From Lepturacanthus savala (lineage: Eukaryota > Chordata > Actinopteri > Scombriformes > Trichiuridae): DNA of 64,000 nucleotides. The position numbers were made by a program, and so were the translations under genes. Positions 46,240 to 58,539 of the stretch are shown in pieces. The notes below the pieces were generated by a model, which saw only the letters and a program-made list of their open reading frames with translations, did not search any database and had not been told where the DNA came from. The stretch spans positions 23,251,227 through 23,315,226 of the forward strand of contig CM060478.1 of NCBI GenBank assembly GCA_030544235.1, given 5' to 3'. Numbering within the stretch: position 1 is the stretch's first letter; each line of letters opens with the position of its first letter.

Positions 46240-46725
46240 ACACTGATTAGCTGCACTGAGGCATTAGTAGAAGCAAAACCGCAGCATTATGGCCCTAATG
46301 ATGACCAATTTGTGGACCCCTGAGGACCCCAGCTGTGTCCAGGGCCAGACATATTGGCCCATGATGAGCTAAACTAAGCCTATTTACCCATGCACTTTCT
46401 CCCCAGCCTGTTACAGCACACACAAACACATATGCATAATGGAGAAATAATGGAATCTTCTAATAATTTGTTTGGGCCAGGGAGGAAAAGCAGAGGGATG
46501 GAGATTCGGAGGCTGACTTTTCTAAATGACATGCCCCTGTGGCCTAACACGATTAGAATTTAAACTATGAGACTGCCGAGCCCTTCTTCAGGGGTCAAGA
46601 TGAAATATTGAGATTGCCGCCATGGCTTTTGCTCTCTTCCCAGCTTGCCGCAACATTCCCTCACTCTGACACTTGTCTGCCAATCAAAGTGACGGACAGC
46701 TAACACAGAGAGAACAAAGACAAGG
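46240..46725. promoter_or_regulatory. candidate conserved non-coding element
   Basis: Two adjacent complex blocks. The first has GCCCTAATGATGACC and GACCCCTGAGGACCCCAG. The second (46430-46720) has GGAGAAATAATGGAATC, CTAATAATTTGTTTGGGC, AACACGATTAGAATTTAAAC and GCCAATCAAAGTGACGG. The text is unique with few low-complexity runs. Confidence 0.43.
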
Positions 46726-47174
46726 TCCGCCAAGCCAGTTTGTTTTAGTCGGTTTGGTGGTGAAGAAGGTTGAGTGACACCTCAACGCTTGGAGACACAC
46801 TGGTTGAGTGAAGTGATGTCCTGCAGTTTATTTAATGGTGGAAATGTTGTTAGACTCTTGAGTTCATGTGTAAGACCTGCTGACAACCATATTTACTACC
46901 AGAGAGCAAAGAAAATATCGATTTTATAATTTTCTTTTCTATTCTGATTTTTTTCCTATTGTATTCTATTGCAACAATATTATTCTTCTCAATATATGCA
47001 GTGTTAAGTTTGTAAAAATGTCCATGATATTGCATGTTCTGCATTTTACATTGCATTTTATTATATTAAACCACAGACAGTTATTCCCAACAGGTCCAAC
47101 TTTAAACATAAGTATCTTATGTTTAACATAGAGGGAAGGATGGAATTTCTCTCTTTTCTCACTCTTCTTCTCTT

Positions 47175-47214
47175 CACACACACACACACACACACACATA
47201 CACACACACACGCA
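47175..47214. repeat. (CA)n microsatellite
   Basis: CA repeats with one CATA and one CG interruption. Confidence 0.96.
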
Positions 47215-47549
47215 CGGTCTTCCTCTATGTCTCTCACTCACTCTACCTCTCCCTCTCTCATGTTGGAGTATGAAACACAGAGACAGTGTTTGGCACAGAA
47301 GCAAAAGCTCATGATTATTTGAATATTTTCTCCCTCATAAATAATACAAAATATTGCTGGTTGGACAGGGCTGTGTGTATGAGTGTGTGTGGGGTGTGTT
47401 CCCATGTAACCGTATAGAGTGTTACTGTGCACCTGTGCTTAGACACCAGCAAGGAATCAAGACAATGAATTGGTGAATCGGTACATGCATACTGATCTTG
47501 GCATTCTTTTGCATGTTGTGTTGTGTGCTTATTTGCACATGCATTTTAG

Positions 47550-47550
<1 letters not shown>

Positions 47551-47616
<66 letters not shown>

Positions 47617-47626
47617 TGTGTGTGTA
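47551..47626. repeat. (GT)n microsatellite, about 37 units
   Basis: GT repeats with one TTT interruption near the end. Inverse in orientation to the CA tract 337 bp upstream. Confidence 0.97.
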
Positions 47627-49523
47627 GGTTAAAAGGTTGCCAGTCTTCATTCTCCAGAGTTCCAGGCTGCCAGTGAACATATGTTTGTCTCTGTGATCTC
47701 TTGGCCCACCAGTCATACAGGCTCACAGTGTGTGTCCCCTCAGACTCGGCCGCTGCCAGGAGAGCAAACATGCTGATGTGCAGTCTGAGTGAAGACGAGG
47801 AGCCGCATCCAGAGAGGAGGTGTAGCTCTAACTTTGTGGGTAGATGCTTGAGGTTTATAGCCAAAACTCTGCTGTTCCTATACAACACCCTTTTTGCCCA
47901 CAAAGGGTGGTCTGCCATAAAACTGTGGGCAATGTAGTAAAGTGTGTACATGATTCAGATTTGGTGACGGATCATGTAGGATCTACTGCATTGGCTGTAG
48001 TTTAAATGTATACCATGTGATCAATGATAGACAGAAAAGCAGTTTCTATATTTCTTGAACAAGACATCATCATGCAAACAAATTATGGGATCCAATTCAA
48101 CTTTCCTGGGAAGAAAAAAACATGCTAAAAGTAGACAGTTTGTTTTAATAGCTTAAATCACAAAATCAAAATGCCACCTTAGCCATGAGCTAATGTTGAT
48201 GATTAACCTTTATTGGTCTGATACCTGGCCTTCTGACATATGGCCTACTTAAAAGCATGCCTGTTTTTCCGTGTAAATGAAAAAAAAATACTTTTCCATG
48301 TATTGCAATAAATTTAAATTGGATTTGAAAGTTAATGTATTTCATTTATTCTACAATAAAAATCTAGATTTACTCAGGCTCATGCAGCCAACACCTGCAC
48401 TAACTTTATTTATAGATGAAAGAAGAAGGATATTGGTGCTTTCTTTCTTTAGGGTCTTTGTAGGCTTAACTGCACCCGAAGACCACATGTACTGTACATC
48501 ATGCAGTTTATATGTAACTTCTGACTTGACCGTGGTATTTGTACTTGAGCCAGAGTAGTGAAGTCATCATCACCTGCCATGCCTTTGCCACAGTTGGCTG
48601 GTTTTTGGCATCTGTATTCTGGGCCATAATAATCCAGGCCAGTGTAAAGCCGGCTTTGACAGCCTCAGACTCAGCTGGGTCTTTTTCAGACTGTACTTAA
48701 AGCAAAACAGGATCGGGCATGAACAAACAGTAACCCAATCCATCAAAGAAAGTTGAACTTTTGGAAAAGTTGACAGGGAGGAAATTTAGTCTGCTAATGT
48801 ATTTATTTAGTTTCATTTGGTTTTAGAATCCACCCATAACACAGTGTAGGTAGTTTCAGTGGAGATTCAGTGGAGACCCTGACTTCTTGATTTTGTTCTT
48901 CTTGATCGTTTACAACTTCTCAGGTTTTACATTATTATAAAACAGTATAGTACATAAATCAGATATTCTAGACACTAGGCTAGGGTTTTAACTACTACTC
49001 CTGGCTCCATACGTAAATTACAGGTTTTGCTGTTAGCTGTCCAGTTTGACAGATTTTTGGATATATACACATTGTGGTTTGCTCAGCAAAGAGTAACGTT
49101 TTGCTGATAAAGTGATGCTAAGGTTGAGCAAAAAAAGAGGCTGCAAAGCTAAACTGTGGCAGTGGACAAGATCTGTTAAAAAACAAGGTTTAGTTTAGTT
49201 TATCTTTATTTGATCAAGAGGGGTAATGTACATTAATGAACATTTATAAGAAAATATTAATGTACCCAAATATATGCAAAAGGCTTGTTTCCATTGGTAG
49301 TCCTGCTGCCAGGAACTACAAGACCATGCATCTTGGTGTGTCTTGGAGTGTTAAACTACAGTGCAATACAAATATAAGTTCCAAGTACAAGATATATGAT
49401 TATATGATAGATTATATGACCATACAGCAAAACATTGATACATACATACATACAATCTATTTATAAAAGTAAGGGGTGTCTGTGGCTCATATATCTGTTA
49501 AATCAACCTCAGCTTTTGGATAT

Positions 49524-50155
49524 AGCTTGCAGATGGCACAATGGTGTACATCTTTTTTTGTTGAATTTTTCTGATAGATATTCAAAACTATCAAAGGTTA
49601 AAATCTCATTGACTTTCATATCACAGCACTATTCTTCAGCAGCTCTTTCGTTCCAGTGTAAAGCTCCGTATCACGGCTCCTCCTCATGTTGCTTCCCAGC
49701 AGTTTTATTACAGTTCAAAGCTCCGTTGTCTTGTTTCTTCCTGCACTGATCGTGCAGCCAACATAACAAGAGCATTGTAACATCTCTCAAAAACCACACG
49801 CTAAGAAGATAGCCGGTTTAGCTGCAAATTTTTTTCTGAATGATAACACAGGCCTTACTACAAGATGCATTCACAGACCCTCAGAAAATCCTAGCACTAT
49901 CACCTAGCAGAAACATGCCCAGGTCATTACACTATGCAGGAAAAAAGACAAAGTAAGACATTTATCATAAGTCCTGTAACTTGGCCTATCAAGATGATTT
50001 TAAAGGTGATATTAGATTGAGAATCATACTTTCAACATAAATTATAACCTTTTTCTTAAAATACCTGAATGTACAATTTGTCTATTAAGACTTTGTAACA
50101 CTCCAACACACCCTTATTTGGCCAAACTTCCACTTTTCTATAGGGGTATACAGGT
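49524..50155. repeat. interspersed repeat of unknown family, copy 2
   Basis: Matches 6147-6545 in the same orientation, including 'ATGGTGTACATCTTTTTTTG', 'GATAGATATTCAAAAC', 'TTCTTCCTGCACTGATC', 'AAAACCACACGCTAAGA', 'AGACCCTCAGAAAATCC' and 'CATTTATCATAAGTCC'. It has two extra segments: about 49600-49735, which contains internal near-duplicates around 'AAGCTCCGT', and about 49990-50120. Confidence 0.75.
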
Positions 50156-50159
50156 ATTC

Positions 50160-51195
50160 ACTAATAATGCACTGCATGCAAATACAAAACCTTATGCTTT
50201 TTTTATAATAAGCTGTGTAAGATAGAGTCTCTTATGTTGTCCAAACCAGCCTTTTATGAAAGCATATTTCATTTGTCAGTGTCATTTGTTTTGTGTCCTG
50301 GCTTCATCTTAGCTGATGACCTCTGGCTCAGACTAACTGTTGCTTAAAAGGGAGACAGTTGAGATGAGTAACAATGTTTTGCATGAGTCTTAGAGGAGGT
50401 AGGAACAAAAAATGTACTGTGACAGATGCCCAAATGTTGTAAAATGGGGTTTTAATAGTCGAAATTGGGGAGCGCCAAGATGGTTGGTTGTGTGTTTGAA
50501 CCACTGAAAGTACTTGAATAATTATAAAGTCACATTACACTTGCCACTTTAACCACAAGCTGATAATCACCATAAGTATTGGGATTATGCATGATGGCAG
50601 ATTTTCTTTGACAGACTAACTGCTGGTTTTTCTGCCCATGATACGGCTCCTGTTACTCTGTAAAAACAGCAAAGGCAGAATAACTGCTGATCAACATTTA
50701 CTGATGCACAGGACCTGATATTTCTGGATATTTCTGCGGCTGCAGTTATAATTACTGGTATTTTTTAATTTGGCTGGCGATACTTCCCAAAGACTCAATA
50801 GTAATCTTTGATTTTAAGCCTCTTGTGTGTATTTTGCCACAAGGGGGGGCTAGGATAGCTGAAGTTGTCCATGAATCACTGAGACTTGGTATGAAAACTT
50901 TCACACAGTTAAAAAACAATCTCCGGAGACATCATGAACTTATTTTCTTTTCAGTATGACTCAGTTTTGTGTGCATTTTTTTCAGTTTTGAAGTGTTTAA
51001 GCAGTGTGTACTTGAGTTTACTGATCTCATAGGAACTCTGATGACAGTCAGATAAAAAGTTTTTTCTCCCCCGAAACTCCTCTCCAAACTGAGGCACTCG
51101 CCCACTTCAGAGAGCTGTTTTGATAGAGACATCCAGTCTGCTTTCAGTGGGAGTCATGTCACATTTGTGCTAACTTGGCCTCAATACAGTCGGAA
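50160..51195. other. non-coding DNA with a CTCF-like site
   Basis: CCACAAGGGGGGGC at 50837-50850 fits the CTCF core on the plus strand with one mismatch. No gene or repeat family is otherwise evident. Confidence 0.4.
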
Positions 51196-51200
51196 AGGAA

Positions 51201-51224
51201 GGGGGGGGGGGGGGGGGGGGGGGG
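51201..51224. repeat. poly-G run of 24
   Basis: Twenty-four consecutive G residues, followed by a GA-rich purine stretch to about 51290. Long G homopolymers can form G-quadruplexes and are prone to assembly length error. Confidence 0.9.
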
Positions 51225-51299
51225 ATGGAGGATAGGAAGAGAGGAAGAGAGAACGCGAGAGAGATGGCCAGAAGACAAGAAAAGAAAAAAGAGCTGTTC

Positions 51300-51465
51300 C
51301 TTATTCATCTGATTCTAATTTGGATGTAAATTGCAGGCTGATGTCACGGCGGAGCGGCATGTTGCTGGGAAATCACAGAGGAATCCAAGAGAATGAAGCC
51401 AGAGAAAAAAAAATTACTGCAAGACAGGTGCACAACAGAGCCGGCTCAATAGAGCTGTCGTTTTT
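51300..51465. promoter_or_regulatory. candidate conserved non-coding element
   Basis: CTTATTCATCTGATTCTAATTTGG-type sequence, then TGATGTCACGGCGGAGCGGC (a TGACGT-like and CpG-rich core). Unique text between purine tracts. Confidence 0.36.
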
Positions 51466-51769
51466 ATCTGCGCTATCTATCTCACACACGACGGAACATC
51501 GGTGGAGGTGGATACGGCCACGCTTATACGTGCTGTCATACAGCACAAGCCTCGGAGTTCAGGTCTGAAACTCCGGCATAGAGGACGGAGCAGCTGTTAC
51601 CGCCAACAGCTTACTCTCTTTTCTTCACTTCCCTCTCGCACACACTCCCATACAAATGCACCCTCATTCTCATTCTACCCTTTCACTTGTTCCTATTCTC
51701 CTTGCTCCTTTTATTTATTTATTTATTTTTTTTGTCTTTTACAATCCTCCATTCTTGCCACCCCCTCCA

Positions 51770-51985
51770 CCCACGTTGGCCCGTTTCTGGGCAGCGTGCC
51801 ACAGTCCCAGCCTCAGCCATCACATCTGCTGATGATAAGTTTAATTTCATTCAATTGCTGTTCATTAACAAATAATGATCTGCAGCCCGTTTATTTGCAG
51901 TGCCAAGGCAGAAATTTGACGTCTAATTGTTTACCTCTTGTAAATCAGTGTGATGGTGCTCTCCTGCAGACACACGTGCACACAC
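51770..51985. promoter_or_regulatory. candidate conserved non-coding element, strong by eye
   Basis: Within 130 bp: TGCTGATGATAAG, GTTTAATTTCATTCAATTGC, GTTCATTAACAAATAATG, CTGCAGCCCGTTTATTTGC and GTCTAATTGTTTACC (a forkhead-like core). A 187-codon plus-strand frame crosses the block but is Ser/Pro/His-rich without a domain, and the frame does not track the motif text. Confidence 0.46.
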
Positions 51986-51999
51986 ACACACGACCCTGT

Positions 52000-52330
52000 C
52001 CCCGACTGATGATGTCAGAGGTGGTTTGTGGGTTTTCTGGTTGGAGGCAGCGTATGGCTAAGTGACTGCGAGAGCCCCCAGTAATCCCTCTGTTCAGGAT
52101 GGGGCCTGCTGGGGCCCAATGAAAGATGTAATAGGATCCCTCTGTATGCCTGCTTCCCCTGCAGGGTTGGAGATTAACACTAGTGTCATATTCGGCTCTG
52201 TCTGCCAGAGCTGGACCTCTCTGTCACACTTCCTAACAAGCCTGAATGTTTCACACACTAGACCAAATATCTGTAGAGATTACTGCCATGTTTACCCGTG
52301 ATTCATGATTACAATGTAAAAATTTCAGGG
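52000..52330. promoter_or_regulatory. possible conserved non-coding element
   Basis: Complex text with GGGGCCTGCTGGGGCCC, GGAGATTAACACTAG and GTGATTCATGATTACAATG. Less motif-dense than its neighbours. Confidence 0.32.
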
Positions 52331-52429
52331 GGACCTCTTTTTTTTTTCCCCCGCACAGGAACGTGTTTTATAAAGTTGTCATCCTTTAATATATATTTTG
52401 ATGAATCATCTATATTTAAAGACATACTG

Positions 52430-52775
52430 AAATGTGCAGGGTTGGCGCTTTAACTGCATTTAATATATTGATTGATGCAAGCGAGCAGCCAAAAACAGTC
52501 ATAACCGAAGGCTTCCCCCTCCTGTCTTACTTATTTTTCCAGGTCTGGCTTCTCTGCCAGGGAGCAAAGGGCCTACAGCATAATTTCCTTCAGGCTGATG
52601 ACGTCTTTGGAAAAACAGAACAACAGGAGGAGAGAAGGCGCTGGTTGGAGGCAGCTGATGCCGCTGTGTCAAACCCAAGGGGGAGAGAGAGAGAAACTGT
52701 GACTTTCCCCCGACGTCACGATGCGAGGGCCGAACACATTCAAAAATGTCAGTCAGCCAGCCGGGGATTTGTGTG
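52430..52775. promoter_or_regulatory. candidate conserved non-coding element with PBX-HOX type site
   Basis: TGATTGAT at 52469-52476 is an exact PBX-HOX consensus, set in GCATTTAATATATTGATTG. Downstream are CAGCATAATTTCC, CTGATGACGTC (CRE-like TGACGTC) and CCCCCGACGTCACG, a second CRE-like site. The 114-codon frame covering it has no recognised domain. Confidence 0.43.
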
Positions 52776-53066
52776 ACGACTTATGGTTCCATATTTCAGA
52801 TGCCACTTGTTTTAGTGGATAAAACGTGCACACAGTCTCACTCAAGGAGGCGGGCATGAAGGGAAATAAAAAAATGAGGAGATACAAGGCTGCCAACGGC
52901 CTCTGCCAGCAGCTCTGGAGCCACTAAAACAGCCAGCTTTGACCAGTTTCAGTGGCAGCAGTGACAGAGAGGGAGAGAGCTGCGGCTTCTGAGTAGAAAC
53001 CCAGTCGGCTGCAGTTTGGCAAACCCCTGGACCTTTACAGTGTGTGTTTGTGAGTATGTGCTTTCT

Positions 53067-53103
<37 letters not shown>
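53067..53103. repeat. (GT)n microsatellite
   Basis: About 18 GT units. It is opposed to the (CA)n tract at 53373. Confidence 0.96.
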
Positions 53104-53106
<3 letters not shown>

Positions 53107-53352
53107 GTCGCCACTGCTGGAGAGGCTTCAGAGGAAAGAGAAAGTGTGTGTGTCGGTGCATGGCCACAGTAGTCTGGCAAATCCAACTTGCCTACGTGCA
53201 CATAGCAGCTCAGTGGTGGGAAAACTCCTCTAACACGTGTGCACGGACGTACACATACAGGCACGCACACACAGTTAGGAGTCAGCTGTCTACCCCTGCT
53301 TCTCAGCTCATTAAACCAAATCCCAGGGACTGGACTGAAGAATTTAAATGAG

Positions 53353-53355
53353 CCC

Positions 53356-53401
<46 letters not shown>
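53353..53401. repeat. compound (C)20-(CA)n microsatellite
   Basis: Twenty C residues (53353-53372) pass directly into about 14 CA units, the same C-to-CA architecture as at 29614. Confidence 0.96.
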
Positions 53402-53402
<1 letters not shown>

Positions 53403-53404
53403 AT

Positions 53405-54535
53405 TGAAGTTTTGCCCCTTTCAGCTCACCGTAGCTGTAGTTGCACTCCAAAGCTGTAACAGGTACAACGCACCCACATCGACACAACCCTCCGCTCATT
53501 CAGTCCTGTGTGTGGCCTCTCTCCACCGGACCTTTTGGCGTCACACCGGCAGCTCGAGCTGACACTGGTGACACCGACGGGCCCTTCTATGCTTGGGCTC
53601 TGACCTTGGGGAGGGGGAGGCCAGTCTAAAACCCTGAAACTGTATACGTGTAAATCCGACAAAAATTCGCCACCCCCCCGCCCCAAAACTCCCACCCTGC
53701 CCACGTTTGTCTATGCCTTGTAGCTCCAGGTCTCCGCGGAAACTGGATAACAGCAGTGTTTAGAGGAGCTTGGGATTCATTTGGGATAACAGGGCTTGCC
53801 TGATGGGCCGAGGTCTCCTGCAGCAGTAAGCAGGCAGAAAGGGGTGAAAGAGATTAGAAACTTTCAATGAGGACTTGAGGTAACTGTTTTGCAAAAGAGG
53901 CTGATCCTCTTTACCTCACTGCCTGTCCTGGGTAAAAGACACACAACCACAGTGCTTGATTTTGTGTGGAAAGGATATCTTGACCCTCAGGTAACAAAAC
54001 CTGGTCCTTTCTAAGTCAGATTTTTTAAGTTCATGGGAATGGATGGAAAATTCAGTACACAAGCTATTTTTCACTGGTTTTATTTAACGTATACTGTCAT
54101 GTAATGGGAATGAATCAAAAGTCTTTATCTGTGGATTTTTGTCAATGAAAAATGACTTCCCCGGAGTTTCCACTGCACTTCCTGACAGTTTCACAGCTGT
54201 AAAAGTAATTGAAGAAGTGGCAGAGACAAGTGAGCATTAGTTGCCAGCTAAATGTAAAAATCATCTCAGTTAATGTGTTTCTTGGATATCTCTTTCTATC
54301 ATACCTTGATGTAAATCAAGTATAGCCTTTTCCTTGGTTTCCAGAATTCCTTTTGGTTTTTTCCGATGTACATGGAAATGCTGCGAAACTTCTCTGGATA
54401 AAGTTTAGCACAAAGAAGCTTCAAGCAAAAAAAAAGAAAAATCAGTGTCTCTATTTGATTGTTTTCACTCTCTTGTCTTTGTTCAGCGTGAACTTCATAA
54501 GACTTCCCTTCCCCCATTCCTCACACGTGACCTCT
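53405..54535. other. non-coding DNA, nothing recognised
   Basis: G+C-rich to about 53720, then average composition. Frames of 62-107 codons carry no known domain. Pyrimidine-rich stretches occur throughout. Confidence 0.38.
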
Positions 54536-54539
54536 GACA

Positions 54540-54865
54540 CAACCTTGATTCTACCCTTTTCACCGATTGCCAATTTTTTTTTGGAAGAGGCCATCCCTGG
54601 CTGTTTCTGTATGAAACTATCCTGCCCCACAACCCCCCCAGCCAGGCATCATCCAGCAGCCCTCGCTGTCTGTATCAGCTTTTTGTCAGGGATTTGCCTC
54701 CTCAATCCCACAAATCAACAGAGGATAGATGCCTATTGTGCCTAATCAAAGCACTTCCTCCTGGGGTAATCCCTCAATTTGAGCAGGAAGAAAAGCCCAG
54801 TGAAGGGGGGAATGTTCTGGATCAATCCTATGAAGGGCCCATATTATACACTCTCATTTAGATTT
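54540..54865. promoter_or_regulatory. candidate conserved non-coding element
   Basis: Complex unique block with GGAAGAGGCCATCCC, GCCTAATCAAAGCAC (TCF/LEF-like) and CTGGGGTAATCCCTCAATTTG. Plus-strand frame of 130 codons across it is low in recognisable features. Confidence 0.42.
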
Positions 54866-54869
54866 CACC

Positions 54870-56795
54870 AAAGAGACACAGCCAGCCAGCGTTCTTAACC
54901 CCCCAATCCTCCCCTCCAACCACCTCCGACTGCTCTCCTTTTCTGTTTGTGTTTATCTTTATTTTACTCCCTTTTCTCTCTTTATTAATCTGTTTTTCCT
55001 TTGGTGTCATTGTCAGCGAGTGTCCTGGCGTGCCGGCTTGTTAGCACGTGGTGGCTCTTTCAGTGCTCCTTGTTTACCAGAGCGATGTTGAAGATGATTG
55101 ACTTGTCGCTGGCAAAAGCTGGTTCGTACAGTGGGCATACTGTAGGCTGACAGCATCAACCTAGATCTTTCAGTTAGTCCATACACAAAGGCCTGTAGCC
55201 TGCTTTCGTCTCCCAGGTGTAGATGTAAATACATTTGTCAGGTTAGCTTCATTGGGAACTTGCCATCTGTCATTTTGGTTATTCATACTCCAATAAGTAG
55301 GAGATATTGTTGGATTGCTTTCATTTTTGGTGCATGTTTACTCCTTTTCTCAACCTGTGACAGCAAGATTGGAGATTATATTAAGGTTTTTTCCATTGTA
55401 TTATGAACCCAGTTTAGGAAGTGATCTGAAATCCCTCAATCAATATTTTAAAAATCTCATTTGATCCCTCCTCTCAAAAGCCCTGCTTTGTCAGCAACAA
55501 TCTCGAGATGACTCAAAGGTTGATAGAGGATTTGCAGTTAACCCAGTCAATCAGGTCTGGCACCAAGTCCAGTAGAAAGCTCACTGTAATACACAAGACT
55601 TGACAAATGGGCCATACCTGGAAAAAGATGGGTACAGATGATTATTTGATGTATTCGGAAAAGTGTAGCTGTTAGTCCTCTGTGGAAGACTAGCAAGTAG
55701 AACATGTGGCATAAACTAGAATGTTGTTAATTTTTGAATGAAGCGAAAGAGGCACAGCACTCCCTTAAGTGGAGAATCTATTTAAAAATCAACGTTAATG
55801 GTTATTTTTACTCTCTCTGAGTACACTCTGCCACCTTGTCCTGTTCTCAGTCTTTCGTAATAAGTTGCTATGTCTAGACACCAACAGATGTTTCTGTTGT
55901 GTCTCTTAGATCATTAAGTAGTTGTTGTATTTAGTCTTACAGCTGCTGTTGGTTTCTCCTCATGTCTGTGTCTCTCTGAAGAAAAGATCTTTGAACTCGG
56001 GACCAATTCAGACCTACTTTTAATACATAATGTTGAAATTTGTAAATAGGAAACTTCGCTCTATTTTGACGTCTTTGATGTTGAAGTCTTGCCACCACGG
56101 AATATCACTTTTCTCCACGGACTCATTGATGCCGTCATTGCCATGTAACCCTAACCTGAGCTTTTTTACATGGGAGTTGCATCAATAGATGTCATTGAAC
56201 AAAGCTGACAGAACATGACCTTTACCGGAGTTCTGAGGTTACTGTTCTCAAGCAGAGGAAGCCAAAATAGATGAGTGGATTAAGTGAGAGCCAGAGTCCC
56301 TGGAGACTCATTAGAATAGGACAGGGATAAGGGGAGACAGAGAGAAAAGGACCGATCCCAGCTGGACCGACTTCCCTTCACATCTGACCTCATCATCAGG
56401 AAGGACCTCATGGACGTCCATCTGGTCAGGTATCTGCTACAAAAAAAACTGTGCTGAAGACTTGACGAAATCATCTGTGTTACCGTAGATCAAGTATAAA
56501 AGTGACACAGTCCATTAAACACTTTGATTTAGAGTAGTTTTGAACAGTCTCTATGAGTGGAACAATTCTCCAATCAATCGATTCAGTGAAAGTACAGGCA
56601 AGTGAGATTGCAACAAAAACATTTTTTCCTTATTGATTAATCTGTTTTCCCAAAGCCAAGGGTTACATCTGTGAATTGTTTGTTTTTTCCAACTAGTTTC
56701 CCAAATCTGAAGATATTTCATTTACACTTTTTACACAAAGAATGGTCACGAAAACCCACATTAGAGAGCCAGGCACTTCTACATTATAGACAACT
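54870..56795. other. non-coding DNA, nothing recognised with confidence
   Basis: A 73-codon minus-strand frame at 55013-55234 faintly recalls retrotransposon gag text but lacks a zinc knuckle, neighbours or LTRs. TGATTGAC at about 55096 is PBX-like. No other feature. Confidence 0.35.
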
Positions 56796-56799
56796 CCAA

Positions 56800-57065
56800 T
56801 CTGTAAGAAAAGGTTGAAGACACAGCTCTTTCCCAAACAGCTCCACATTTGACTGGATGGATTTAATTTAACTTAGTTGAGATCTTTGCACTTTATACAT
56901 TGCCTCAACTTTCTCTTTGGACCTGGGTCCGAACATATTTGACCTCAGCTTTAGGGCAGTTACTCATGTTCTTTCATGTTTAGTCACTTGCTTGTGTTTT
57001 ATTAACTGTCATATATATAGTATGTTGCTTTGGATAAAATCATTCATTTTTTAATTGTTTAAAAA
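56800..57065 (+). repeat. LINE-like 3' tail fragment ('TTGCTTTGGATAAAA' type)
   Basis: GTTGCTTTGGATAAAATCATTC at about 57022 resembles the 'TTGCTTTGGATAAAAGCGTCTGCTAAAT' tail frequent in fish LINE elements. The upstream text (AAGAAAAGGTTGAAGACACAGCTCTTTCC and TTTGCACTTTATACATTG) also fits. The end has decayed. Confidence 0.45.
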
Positions 57066-57069
57066 CACA

Positions 57070-58535
57070 ACTTTGAAACAATGATTTGGTCATGATTAAT
57101 AAACAGCAAACAATTATTGGCCACTTTTTAAGCAGCTTTAATATTGTGTATTTTGCACAAAAGCACTTCAGCAGTGGCCATGTGAATATATGCATGAAGG
57201 TTTCTGCTCGCAGTAATTTTACATGTCATGATTCACAGCAAAAATTTGTAATATATGTTAAAAAATTTGCCACGATTACATGATTACATTATCCAACATT
57301 TGTATATATTGAAACAAGAAAGGTGTAAAAACTTGTTTTGTTACAAGCTACACATATACCTGTAGGATACACAAATGCCAGGCATGCTTTTGTATCTTAT
57401 GTGCTATTGGAATATATTTATAAGTATAATATTCTACAGTTTTCAGAATTATTTAATTAAAATGGTGATGACAAAAGCCTGCTCAGGGAGAAAACACAAA
57501 ACTGTTATTTTCCTCTTAATAACTTAGTGGTATTTCCAGTTTGCTTTCAGTATGTTTACAGTATAAGTAAGTTTTCTCACAGACTGAGAGCACACATCTG
57601 AGTCTGAAGTCATATTGTCCATCTTCAATATCCAGCACCCGGTCCAGTGTGAGATGATTAGTGGCCCACAGTGTGATGATGCGATGGATGATGTGAGTAA
57701 TTCTCATTAAATAGGGGAACGGCAAAAATTAACATTTACTACTTTTGAAAGAAGTATGATTACCTGCTTTTTGCATCGGTGCAGCAAAGCCCCTGTGTGC
57801 ACACTCTTTAATTCCCAGATTACGCTATCCTCACATATATATTCATATATATAAACAGAACACACTTTATTTTCCTGCTTGCTGGCCCTTCCCTTAAATG
57901 CTATAAATTTTTATTCCAACTTCTCTTCTCACTGCAACTTCCTCCGTTGAGAAGTCTGTTAGTATTCCTTTAGTTTTTCTAATAGTTTTTCCTATACCGG
58001 CAGCAGGATACAGTAAATGCTGAGCCACCATCTGCTTCCCTCTGTATGCGTCTAAACACTGTGCTTTTCCTCGAGTGAGTGGGGCTCTCTCTCCGCTCTC
58101 TGGGGCCCACAAGTGTCCCATTCCCTTCCTCTGGCCGTGGTTTCTAACCTAGATCAAATGTTAGGCTTTAAAAAGCTAAAGTTTGATGTGGATGAGCAAC
58201 TGCCTATGAAACACTTTAATCCGCAATGCTGTAATGTATTTAATTTCACACCCTCTGATGGTGTTGCCCCTTCTTAGGATTACCCAAGGGAAGAAGGGGG
58301 TGGGGGCACAAGGGCATGGCGAAAAGGGAGGGGGGGCAGTCACTGAAGCCCTTCGTAGGAGAGAACAAGAATTAAGAAAGACGGGAGAGAAAGAAAGGGA
58401 GAGAGAGAGAGAGATCAGCAATAAAGAAATTCAGGGAAAGAAGTGATGGAATAAAGAAAAGATGCAAGAAAGAGCCGACACACCAGTATTCAGGCAGAGG
58501 AAAAGAGGTAGAAGTGAGAGGGGGGGAAAAAGCAT
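57070..58535. other. non-coding DNA with a G-quadruplex-prone tract
   Basis: 57070-58200 shows no recognised feature. At 58288-58313 G-runs of three, five, five and three are closely spaced, followed by a seven-G run near 58331 and a GA tract at about 58398-58413. Confidence 0.45.
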
Positions 58536-58539
58536 TTCT

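Larger units (their letters stand above)
46730..49520. other. non-coding DNA with an opposed CA/GT microsatellite pair
   Basis: Apart from the two microsatellites listed separately, no repeat is recognised. 48560-48720 is complex (GGGCCATAATAATCCAGGCC) and may be regulatory. The frame at 47701-47937 and its antisense counterpart match nothing known. Confidence 0.4.

Noticed and set aside
47701..47937. Plus-strand 78-codon frame with an antisense 140-codon frame
   Set aside because: The antisense frame runs through a CA/GT microsatellite, and neither matches a known protein.
51502..52065. 187-codon plus-strand frame
   Set aside because: Ser/Pro/His-rich translation of CT- and CA-rich DNA across an enhancer-like block; no domain.
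55013..55234. Minus-strand frame faintly like a retrotransposon gag
   Set aside because: Similarity is vague and short; no zinc knuckle, protease or reverse transcriptase nearby, and no LTR pair.
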